From the NCBI GenBank assembly GCA_964600385.1, contig CAZRJC010000012.1, forward strand, positions 1-56,430: DNA of 56,430 nucleotides, written 5' to 3'. Numbering within the stretch: the stretch's first letter is position 1; every line of letters begins with the position of its first letter. Made by a program: the position numbers and the translations under genes. The notes beneath the pieces are model-generated. The model was not told the origin of the DNA and ran no database searches. It saw only the letters and a program-made list of their open reading frames with translations. Below, piece by piece: positions 49,752 through 56,430 of this stretch. This stretch comes from DMER64 sp964600385 (GTDB lineage: Bacteria > Bacteroidota > Bacteroidia > Bacteroidales > UBA932).

Positions 49752-51041
49752 TTAATCAGTTACAATGTTTTTATTTACGTTCTTAGACCCTATGAGCGCA
49801 TAGAACAACATGTAAGCTACGGCAACAACAATTACCCAATAACTTGATATATAGTCTGTTTTGTCTGCCACGAAACCCTGGATAAGAGGCAGTATACCAC
49901 CGCCGCATACCATAACCATGAACAAGCCTGAAGCTGCAGCTGTGTATTTGCCCAACCCTTCTACGGCCAGGTTAAATATACTGCCCCACATAACCGAGGT
50001 GCAAAGGCCGCAAAGTACAAAGAACATCACAGACAGAGGAACCTGTACCAGCGCAAAAGAGAAACCGCCTTCTGACTGCATGGCAGGCATACTAACAGTA
50101 AGATCCAGCGGGCAGAAAATGGCAATCACAAGGAATACAATAGCTAAGGATGACACCACTCCCATCATTAATCTACTGGAGACTTTGGCTCCCACAACAG
50201 CGCCCAGAAGACGACCTACCAGCATAAGCAACCAATAAGTTCCTACTACACTGCCGGCAATGGCAGCATCCATTGCCAGACCACCGTTGGTCAGAGGCTG
50301 TGTCATAAGCAGGTTGGCTGTACTGGGAATACCAATTTCCACACCTACATACACAAATATAGCAATGGTCCCGAGAATGAAATGACGGAAGGACATGGGT
50401 CCGTGGGGATCTTTCTCTTTAATCTGTGCTTTGGGGACAATGTGGGGTTCGGGGATTTTGACAAAAGCCAGCACTATGAAAGCCAGTGCGAAAATACCCA
50501 TGGCAAGGAACAGCGCGGGATTGGCTTTTTCTATGGTACGGCCTGCTTCAGCTCCCATTAAATAACCTACAAGCATGGGGGTAATGGTAGCAGCAATGGA
50601 GTTGATGGAACCTCCGAACTGAATAAGCTGATTGCCTTTATTTCCACCGCCACCCAGGGTGTTCAGCATGGGATTCACGACTGTATTGAGCATACACATG
50701 GAGAACCCTGAAACGAATGCTCCAATAAGGTAAACAGTAAAACTCTGCACCTCGCCCGACAGGAATTGAATGCCCACACCTATGAACCCGACGGTGATGG
50801 CAGACAGCGCTGTCTTTTTGTATCCAACTCTTTTGAGCATTATACCGGCAGGTATACCCATGAAGGCATAGGCGATAAAATTGGCAAAAAATCCCAATTG
50901 TGATTGGAAATTAGTTGCTCCGAACTGTTTAGCTACGATCACACCCATTGGACTGGGCAAGCCGGTCACGAACGCAATCATAAAAAACAAGGCGAACATC
51001 ATTGCAATGGGCAATGCATAGCTTTTTTTCTCTGTTGTCAT
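49752..51041 (-). CDS. MFS sugar importer (FucP/GluP type)
   Basis: Imports glucose, galactose or a related sugar with protons or sodium. From ATG 51041 (MTTEKKSYALPIAMMFALFF) the protein has 429 aa and 12 membrane segments; the upstream 14 residues of the longer frame look like leader. The GLPSPMGVIVAKQFG and FVSGFSMCMLNTVVNPMLN stretches, with an Asn in NTVVNP, are typical of the FucP/GluP/NagP branch. The operon order carrier-glucokinase-galactokinase fits a glucose/galactose carrier. A -7 element (51088-51081) lies about 40 bases upstream. Confidence 0.92.
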   Translation of the reverse strand: MTTEKKSYALPIAMMFALFFMIAFVTGLPSPMGVIVAKQFGATNFQSQLGFFANFIAYAFMGIPAGIMLKRVGYKKTALSAITVGFIGVGIQFLSGEVQSFTVYLIGAFVSGFSMCMLNTVVNPMLNTLGGGGNKGNQLIQFGGSINSIAATITPMLVGYLMGAEAGRTIEKANPALFLAMGIFALAFIVLAFVKIPEPHIVPKAQIKEKDPHGPMSFRHFILGTIAIFVYVGVEIGIPSTANLLMTQPLTNGGLAMDAAIAGSVVGTYWLLMLVGRLLGAVVGAKVSSRLMMGVVSSLAIVFLVIAIFCPLDLTVSMPAMQSEGGFSFALVQVPLSVMFFVLCGLCTSVMWGSIFNLAVEGLGKYTAAASGLFMVMVCGGGILPLIQGFVADKTDYISSYWVIVVAVAYMLFYALIGSKNVNKNIVTD

Positions 51042-51080
51042 ATTAGTAATTTTAGATCTGAATTTTTTGTGAATAACTAT

Positions 51081-51088
51081 CAAAAATA
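51081..51088 (-). promoter_or_regulatory. -7 promoter element of the MFS-glucokinase-galK operon
   Basis: TATTTTTG on the - strand (TAnnTTTG), identical to the araAB element, lies about 40 bases before the MFS start codon. No convincing -33 match is seen. Confidence 0.5.
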
Positions 51089-51121
51089 GATATTTCTTTT
51101 TAATAACGGGTCATTGTGCCT

Positions 51122-52669
51122 TTATTTTCCTGCAGGGAGCAACTCCAGTGTTATAATGGATTTGGCAGGCATGGAAAGAGTGAGTATCCCGTTTGCGGAC
51201 TTCATCCCAGAATAAGCAACCGGCTTGACCGTATTGGGATGATCAAAATCGTTATAATCCGTTATTTGTGCCGAGGTCAGTATTCTGCCGGATGATTCTT
51301 TAAATCGTGCTCCGTTCAGATTGACAGTCACATCACAGGATTTGTCAAGGCTGACATTGGCCAGTGAGATGTGCATCACGCCCTTTTCATTCACCGAAGC
51401 GGTGGCATATACTGTCTGAATGACACGTTTGTCGCGTGTAACAATATTCGAAGCCTTAATATCGAGCGGCATGAAGGTAGCCCCCTGATGCACTTTGAAC
51501 ATTTCAAACACATGATATGAGGGCGTGAGAACCATTTTGTCGTCTTTGGTCAGGATCATGGCCTGAAGCACATTGGCCAATTGAGCAATATTCGCCATTT
51601 TAACCCGGTCTCCATGTTGGTGGAATACCATGAGCGAAAGGGCGGCCACAAAAGCATCGCGCATGGTGTTCTGCTGGTACAGATGACCCGGTATGGTACC
51701 CGGTTCCTGATCCCACCAGGTTCCCCATTCATCTACCATGAGAGAGATACGTTTGTCAGGATCGGTCCGGTCCATAATGGTGCTGTGAGACTTTATCACA
51801 TTGTCTATGTCCAGGCATTTTCCCAGTGTCCAGTAATAATCGTCGGAAGTGAATTTTGTGGCGGAACCTTTGGCATTCCAATCAAAAACCGTGTAGAAAT
51901 GAACCGAAAGCCCGTCCATGCGTCTGCCCACGTTGTCCATCATCACTTCTGTCCAGTTAACGTCAAAGTCACTGGGTCCCACGGCAATCTTGAATAACCG
52001 GTTGTCTCCGAAATTCCGGCAATATGTGGCATATCTGCGGTACTGGTCTGCATAAAACTCGGGACGCATATTACCTCCGCAACCCCAGGTCTCATTCCCT
52101 ATGCCCAGATATTTTACTTTCCACGGTTCATCCCGTCCGTTTTCCCGGCGGAGATTAGCCAAAGGGCTGTCGGCCGGAGAGGTCATGTATTCAACCCAAT
52201 CGGCCATTTCTTCTATTGTTCCGCTTCCGAGGTTTGCACTTACATACGGTTCACAACCCAGTAATTCGCAAAGATTCAGGAATTCATGCGTTCCAAAACT
52301 GTTATCCTCAACGGTACCGCCCCAGTGGGTATTGATCATTTTTGGTCTCAGCTGACGAGGCCCAATCCCTTCACGCCAGTGGTATTCATCGGCAAAACAG
52401 CCGCCCGGCCAACGGAGGAGCGGAATCTGCATGTTTTTCAACGCATCGAGTACGTCGTTGCGGAATCCCTGTGTATTGGGAATCCTGGAATCCGGACCTA
52501 CCCAGAGGCCCCCGTAAATACAGGTGCCCAGGTGCTCGGCAAAATGTCCGTAAATTTCTTTTTCTATGCGCCATGTTTCCTTTTGAGGCTGCAGGTCAAT
52601 AGCGGCTTTTTCTTGTGCGGCCATTGGCAGACATGCCAACAGTACCACTATGGTTATAATTCTTTTCAT
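51122..52669 (-). CDS. GH51 alpha-L-arabinofuranosidase
   Basis: Removes alpha-L-arabinofuranosyl side groups from arabinoxylan or arabinan. The 515-aa protein has a signal peptide (KRIITIVVLLACLPMAAQ) and the GH51 barrel: RWPGGCFADEYHWREGIG, then the acid/base Glu in LGIGNETWGCGG, the nucleophile Glu in LMVDEWGTWW, and a C-terminal beta-sandwich. It is preceded by a -7 element (TAAATTTG) only 4 bases before its ATG, overlapping a perfect 19-bp palindrome. The GH3 gene upstream is separated by a terminator, so it has its own control. The product, L-arabinose, feeds the araBAD genes elsewhere in the window. Confidence 0.95.
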   Translation of the reverse strand: MKRIITIVVLLACLPMAAQEKAAIDLQPQKETWRIEKEIYGHFAEHLGTCIYGGLWVGPDSRIPNTQGFRNDVLDALKNMQIPLLRWPGGCFADEYHWREGIGPRQLRPKMINTHWGGTVEDNSFGTHEFLNLCELLGCEPYVSANLGSGTIEEMADWVEYMTSPADSPLANLRRENGRDEPWKVKYLGIGNETWGCGGNMRPEFYADQYRRYATYCRNFGDNRLFKIAVGPSDFDVNWTEVMMDNVGRRMDGLSVHFYTVFDWNAKGSATKFTSDDYYWTLGKCLDIDNVIKSHSTIMDRTDPDKRISLMVDEWGTWWDQEPGTIPGHLYQQNTMRDAFVAALSLMVFHQHGDRVKMANIAQLANVLQAMILTKDDKMVLTPSYHVFEMFKVHQGATFMPLDIKASNIVTRDKRVIQTVYATASVNEKGVMHISLANVSLDKSCDVTVNLNGARFKESSGRILTSAQITDYNDFDHPNTVKPVAYSGMKSANGILTLSMPAKSIITLELLPAGK

Positions 52670-52673
52670 ATGT

Positions 52674-52696
52674 CAAATTTACTATTAAATAGTAAA
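52674..52696 (-). promoter_or_regulatory. Leaderless promoter and perfect palindrome before GH51
   Basis: On the - strand TAAATTTG (52681-52674) ends 4 bases before the ATG. TTTACTATT-A-AATAGTAAA (52678-52696) is a perfect 19-bp palindrome covering the start of the -7 element and the spacer, a typical repressor operator position. The regulator is unknown. Confidence 0.6.
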
Positions 52697-52721
52697 AAAC
52701 CACCCCTGACGAGGTGGTTTT
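52696..52721 (-). terminator. Terminator after the GH3 gene
   Basis: AAAACCACC (52696-52704) pairs with GGTGGTTTT (52713-52721). It separates the GH3 unit from the GH51 promoter and ends where the operator palindrome begins. Confidence 0.8.
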
Positions 52722-52749
52722 CCACAACAAAACCTGTTTTCGTAAAAAA

Positions 52750-55092
52750 TCAAATTTTAATTTCTTTTTTTACATTTATCGAGGTCTCCTGACGAATATC
52801 GGCAGAAGAAGCTCCCAAAAAGACTTTATATGAACCGCTCTCGGTTACCCATCCCGAACGGACGCCATCGAAAGAGGCCAGGTCGCGGGCTGTAAATGTC
52901 AGGGAAAGCGTTTCTGATTCACCCGGTTCCAGTAGTTGGGTTTTGCCGAATGCACGCAGTTCCTTCACCGGTTTAATCATATCTTTAGCAGGAGCGCCAA
53001 CATAAACCTGAACCACTTCTTTTCCGGCCGTATTGCCCGTATTCTTTACTTCCACGGTTATGGTGAATACGTCTTTTTTAGCCGAAACCACAGGTATCCC
53101 ATACTCAAAAGACGTATAGGAAAGACCGTACCCGAACGGATACGACACGGGGGTTCCGTTACGTTCAAAGGCCCTGTATCCCACAAAGATATCTTCTGTA
53201 TAGTCTGTATAGTCAACCGTACGCACAGGTTCTTTGTCCTGCTGATCACCACCGCCGGTCATAGCCGACATGAAAGTCGCAATATCCATTTCGGCCCCGG
53301 CCGGAAATTCAGCGGAAGAAGGATGATCTTCCCAGGCCACGGGGAAAGTCATGGTAAGCTTTCCAGACGGGTTTACTTTCCCGGAAAGAATATCGGCTAC
53401 GGCATTCCCGCCTTCCTGTCCGCCCTGCCAGGCCAGTAGAATGGCGTCGGGGAGGGATTTCCAGGAAGCAGTTTCAATAACGCCACCGGCGTTGATTATG
53501 AGTACCACTTTCTTTTCCCGGGCATGAAAGGCTTCGCAAACCTTTTCTATGAGTTGTTTTTCCGTCTGGCTAAGCAAGAAGTCATCTGCCAGTTTACGGT
53601 CTGAAAATTCTCCCGAATTCCTTCCTATGGTAATAATAGCCAGCTCGTTATTATTGGCCTGAACTTCTATATTCTTTTCTGAGGGCAGGTATTCGGCAAT
53701 GGGCGCTCTGGGCACAAACCACTGTTGTCCTTCATAGGCCTTTGCCTGTTTCTCGAGTGCAATTTTCCGGTAGGCTTCGTATTCGGTTTTAAGACTTGCG
53801 TCAAGTACATAACCGGCATTGGTCAGTCCCTGGACAAGCGAAACGGTGTACGCTTCATTCACATCGCCGCTTCCGGTACCACCGGCTATGAAAGCATAGG
53901 ATGTATTCCCAAATGCAGCAATGTTCCTCATACCGGCTGTCAGGGGAAGGGTTCCGGATTCGTTTTTCAGCAGTATCATGCCTTCGGCTCCCGCACGGCG
54001 GGTCACCTGGGCATTAGACTCGAGATCGGGTTTATTTGAAAAGGCATATCCTTTGAACCGGGGAGAATTCACTATCAGTTCCAACACCCTTTTTACATTC
54101 TCGTCCACGTATTTTTCTTCCAGAGTTCCTTCCTGCAACGCTTTCATAATGGCCTCTTTCTGGTCAAGGCGTCCGGGCATGAGCAGGTCGTTCCCGGCGT
54201 ATACCTGTGCAGCAGCATCTTTTCCGCCAAACCAGTCGGTCATTACAGTTCCCTTGAATCCCCACTCGTCACGGGTAATGGTTGTGAGTAACTCCCGGCT
54301 TTCGGAAGTATACGTACCGTTGATTTTATTATATGAACTCATAATGGTACGGGGGTTCGCCTCTTTGACGGCAATCTCGAATCCTTTCAGATATAACTCC
54401 CTGAGGGCGCGTTCAGACATGCGGGCATCGTTGCCCATACGATTCGTTTCCTGGCTGTTGCCGGCAAAATGCTTGACAGAGGTTCCCACCCCGTTGGACT
54501 GGACACCGGTCACCATGGCCGCTGCCATTTTCCCTGTAAGGAAAGGATCTTCAGAATAATATTCAAAGTTACGTCCGCAAAGGGGATTGCGGTGCAGGTT
54601 CATGCCGGGCCCCAGCAGTACATCCACACCATATTCCAGCACCTCGGTTCCCATATGTTCTCCAACTTCTTTAACCAGATTAACGTCCCATGACGAGGCC
54701 AGTTGAGTGGCTATGGGAAAGGCCGTACAGTAATAGGTTGCTGTATCGTCCGGTCTCCGGGGGGCTATACGCAAACCGGCGGGACCGTCAGCCAGAACAA
54801 TGGCCGGAATACCCAGGCGGGGAATAGGCCAGGTGGTACCGGCAGCTCCCGGAACCAGATCTCTTGTCTCGCCTATTACCGGGTCGTCACCCGAAAAGCC
54901 GGCCATGCCGGTACCGATAAGCAACGACACCTTTTCGTCCAGTGTCATGGCCGGAATGATCTCGTCTATATTATCGGAATTCAGTTGAGGCACTCCGTCT
55001 ATATAAACAGTAGGTTGCTTTTGCTCTGCACATTGTGTCGCCATAAGGCAGACGGACAGTGCAATGGATATGAAAGTCAGGTGTTTTTTCAT
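52750..55092 (-). CDS. GH3 glycoside hydrolase (beta-glucosidase or beta-xylosidase type)
   Basis: Cleaves beta-linked glucose, xylose or arabinose from oligosaccharide ends, outside the cytoplasm. The 780-aa protein begins with a secretion signal with a weak lipobox (ATQC, Cys21). The N-terminal barrel has the substrate motif SVKHFAGNSQETNR and the nucleophile Asp in GTVMTDWFGG. A C-terminal alpha/beta sandwich (NAGGVIETASWKSLPDAILL) and a fibronectin-III-like domain (from about 660; RDLASFDGVRSGWV) follow. It lies 22 bases after the esterase and ends at a terminator, so the two form one operon. Specificity cannot be set by eye, but xylan or arabinoxylan fits the neighbours. Confidence 0.93.
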   Translation of the reverse strand: MKKHLTFISIALSVCLMATQCAEQKQPTVYIDGVPQLNSDNIDEIIPAMTLDEKVSLLIGTGMAGFSGDDPVIGETRDLVPGAAGTTWPIPRLGIPAIVLADGPAGLRIAPRRPDDTATYYCTAFPIATQLASSWDVNLVKEVGEHMGTEVLEYGVDVLLGPGMNLHRNPLCGRNFEYYSEDPFLTGKMAAAMVTGVQSNGVGTSVKHFAGNSQETNRMGNDARMSERALRELYLKGFEIAVKEANPRTIMSSYNKINGTYTSESRELLTTITRDEWGFKGTVMTDWFGGKDAAAQVYAGNDLLMPGRLDQKEAIMKALQEGTLEEKYVDENVKRVLELIVNSPRFKGYAFSNKPDLESNAQVTRRAGAEGMILLKNESGTLPLTAGMRNIAAFGNTSYAFIAGGTGSGDVNEAYTVSLVQGLTNAGYVLDASLKTEYEAYRKIALEKQAKAYEGQQWFVPRAPIAEYLPSEKNIEVQANNNELAIITIGRNSGEFSDRKLADDFLLSQTEKQLIEKVCEAFHAREKKVVLIINAGGVIETASWKSLPDAILLAWQGGQEGGNAVADILSGKVNPSGKLTMTFPVAWEDHPSSAEFPAGAEMDIATFMSAMTGGGDQQDKEPVRTVDYTDYTEDIFVGYRAFERNGTPVSYPFGYGLSYTSFEYGIPVVSAKKDVFTITVEVKNTGNTAGKEVVQVYVGAPAKDMIKPVKELRAFGKTQLLEPGESETLSLTFTARDLASFDGVRSGWVTESGSYKVFLGASSADIRQETSINVKKEIKI

Positions 55093-55113
55093 TTCTCAGA
55101 TTTTTAGTAATCA

Positions 55114-56295
55114 CTATTTAAACAACAGCGGTACAAATTCGGTCAGGTACAACCGCCAGTTGGTCCAGATATGTCCTCCTTCACTCTCTCTGTAAACATA
55201 GGGCATTTGTATCTTGTCCAGCTTTTGCCGGTATTCAGCATTGGTCTGATACAGGAAATCGGTTTTCCCGATGCCTATCCAGTATAATTTATAACCATTA
55301 TTCTTCTGAGCCAGGAGTGTCTCGTCAAAATGGGCATAAACGGGTTTGGAAGCCTGTTTCTCGTCTGCCATGATAGCTGCGGAGAACAAACCGATATAAT
55401 CGAATGTATTGGGATAATAGCGCGATATGTGTAACGTATGGTAGCCGCCCATGGACAAGCCGGCAATAGCCCTGGCAGATTTTTTTGGAATCACCCTGAA
55501 CCGGGATTCTACAAATTTAATCACGTCACGGAACGACTCTTCAAACTGGCCGTCCATGGTGCCTTCCACCTGCATGGAGGGTTGATAAAAGCCGAGGGAA
55601 GATTCGCCGGGAGCCGCTTCCTGTGCGATGTTGCCGTTGGTCATGACCACGATCATGGGTTTGGCCATACCCTTCGCAATAAGGTTGTCAAGTACCTGCG
55701 AGGTACGTCCCAGATTGATCCAGGCTTCTTCGTCGCCGCCCATTCCATGCAACAGATAGAAAACGGGGTATTTGTCCTTGCCTTCTTCATACCCCGGAGG
55801 AGTATAAATGGTCACGCGGCGTTTCTGCACATACTTGCCGGACGGAGAGTCGTACCAGGTACGCATGACCGTTCCGTGAGGCACACTGTTTACCATATAA
55901 TAATCGCCCTGGCCGCCGGGAACAATCAAAACGTTTGTAACAGAGGCCACATCGCGGATCATATACACGTTATTCGGGTCCATGGACCGTAATCCGTCAA
56001 CAATAAAGGCGTAACCGTACAAATCCGAAGCCAGCGGCTTGGTTGTGTAAGACCACACACCTTCTGCGTTTTTCTCCATGATTACGTTACCGGGCATCCA
56101 GCCGTCGGGGGGCAGAAAATCGCCGGTAAGCCTTACTTCTCCTGCATTCGGAGCCTGGAAGCGGAAAGTGACGGAACCGTCCGGATGGATTTCGGGAGAA
56201 ACAATCTGTGGCCCTCCCATGAAAATCGCCTGCTGCCCGTAGGTATTAACCTGTAAAAGGCACAGGGCCAAAAAAAGTATTACGAATTTTTTCAT
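55114..56295 (-). CDS. CE1/esterase D-type carbohydrate esterase
   Basis: Probably removes feruloyl or acetyl groups from arabinoxylan. The 393-aa protein has a signal peptide (KKFVILFLALCLLQVNTYG), an N-terminal CBM48-like beta domain (about 30-115; EVRLTGDFLPPDGWMP), and an alpha/beta-hydrolase domain (about 130-390) with nucleophile Ser in AGLSMGGYHTLH and His in EGGHIWTNW. This layout is common among Bacteroidota feruloyl esterases. It starts about 19 bases past the end of ettA but is unlikely to be read with it; it precedes the GH3 gene in one operon. A siderophore-esterase relative is the main alternative. Confidence 0.9.
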   Translation of the reverse strand: MKKFVILFLALCLLQVNTYGQQAIFMGGPQIVSPEIHPDGSVTFRFQAPNAGEVRLTGDFLPPDGWMPGNVIMEKNAEGVWSYTTKPLASDLYGYAFIVDGLRSMDPNNVYMIRDVASVTNVLIVPGGQGDYYMVNSVPHGTVMRTWYDSPSGKYVQKRRVTIYTPPGYEEGKDKYPVFYLLHGMGGDEEAWINLGRTSQVLDNLIAKGMAKPMIVVMTNGNIAQEAAPGESSLGFYQPSMQVEGTMDGQFEESFRDVIKFVESRFRVIPKKSARAIAGLSMGGYHTLHISRYYPNTFDYIGLFSAAIMADEKQASKPVYAHFDETLLAQKNNGYKLYWIGIGKTDFLYQTNAEYRQKLDKIQMPYVYRESEGGHIWTNWRLYLTEFVPLLFK

Positions 56296-56314
56296 GCTGT
56301 ATTATGTTTTAGTG

Positions 56315-56430
56315 TTAACCTTGCAGTTTTTTATATTTGAAGGGTTTGATCTCGGTGCCGAGGCGCCGCTTGCGGTTTTCTTCGTATTCGCTGTAACTGC
56401 CTTCAAAGAAATACACTTTGGAGTCGCCTT
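56315..56430 (-). CDS. ettA: EttA-type ABC-F protein, C-terminus only
   Basis: The gene runs off the right end of the window, and only the last 38 codons are present. They read DSKVYFFEGSYSEYEENRKR and then KPFKYKKLQG before a TAA at 56315-56317. The KVxFFEGxYxEYEExxKxRLG pattern followed by a basic tail matches the C-terminus of EttA, the ribosome-bound ABC-F ATPase that gates early translation under low energy. No ATPase motif can be seen in this short piece, so the call rests on the tail only. Confidence 0.85.
   Translation of the reverse strand, partial: GDSKVYFFEGSYSEYEENRKRRLGTEIKPFKYKKLQG

Overview
The window comes from a Bacteroidales-type Bacteroidota chromosome. The signs are TAnnTTTG-type -7 promoter elements, TonB-dependent receptors and lipoproteins with matching lipoboxes, a periplasmic-sensor hybrid two-component regulator next to glycan genes, and a BtuB/BtuG/BtuH vitamin B12 locus behind a cobalamin riboswitch. 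No rRNA, complete tRNA, CRISPR array or transposase gene was found.

Left part (1-9400): a 5'-truncated peptidase-containing ABC exporter and its HlyD partner face a leftward mobile module (tyrosine integrase, unknown 331-aa protein, DUF3853-like HTH, small protein, DnaD-like and DnaB-like replication proteins, DUF5681-like protein, unknown 118-aa protein). The module ends at a 3'-half tRNA-Pro(GGG) fragment that looks like an attachment-site scar. No matching left junction is visible, so the exporter pair may be cargo of an element extending past base 1.

Non-coding repeats (9481-10445, 21193-21306, 24361-25360): two paralogous composite blocks of about 1 kb share the same ordered set of structured modules. 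These are an inverted palindrome, a cloverleaf-like hairpin cluster, a 28-bp motif, a 107-bp inverted-repeat unit, a direct palindrome, and a 113-bp tandem partial copy. A solo palindrome sits between them. Stem sequences differ between copies while pairing is kept. This is the strongest candidate for something undescribed.

Middle (10511-24296): an FMN riboswitch precedes a TonB receptor, which suggests flavin import. A leftward operon encodes TolC, a membrane-fusion protein, an acyltransferase, a MacB/FtsX-type permease and an ATPase. A Gate-domain membrane protein follows. Next is a cassette of HPr-kinase-like, S24/S26-peptidase-like, PqqD-like and NTP_transf_5 proteins, resembling RiPP tailoring genes without a visible precursor.

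Arabinose region (25447-40901): araBA run left. Divergently, a GH127 beta-L-arabinofuranosidase, a DPP IV-like peptidase, an aldose epimerase, an SSS symporter, araD and a hybrid two-component regulator run right. Together they release, import, convert and sense L-arabinose.

B12 region (40902-46640): a cobalamin riboswitch leads BtuH-like, BtuG-like, PKD-like lipoprotein and BtuB-like genes. Right end (46615-56430): GNAT and prolyl-tRNA-deacylase-like genes diverge from a 26-bp gap. Then a leftward MFS-glucokinase-galactokinase operon, GH51 arabinofuranosidase, GH3 enzyme, CE1-type esterase and the 3' end of ettA follow. The carbohydrate genes point to arabinose-containing plant polysaccharides such as arabinoxylan or arabinan.
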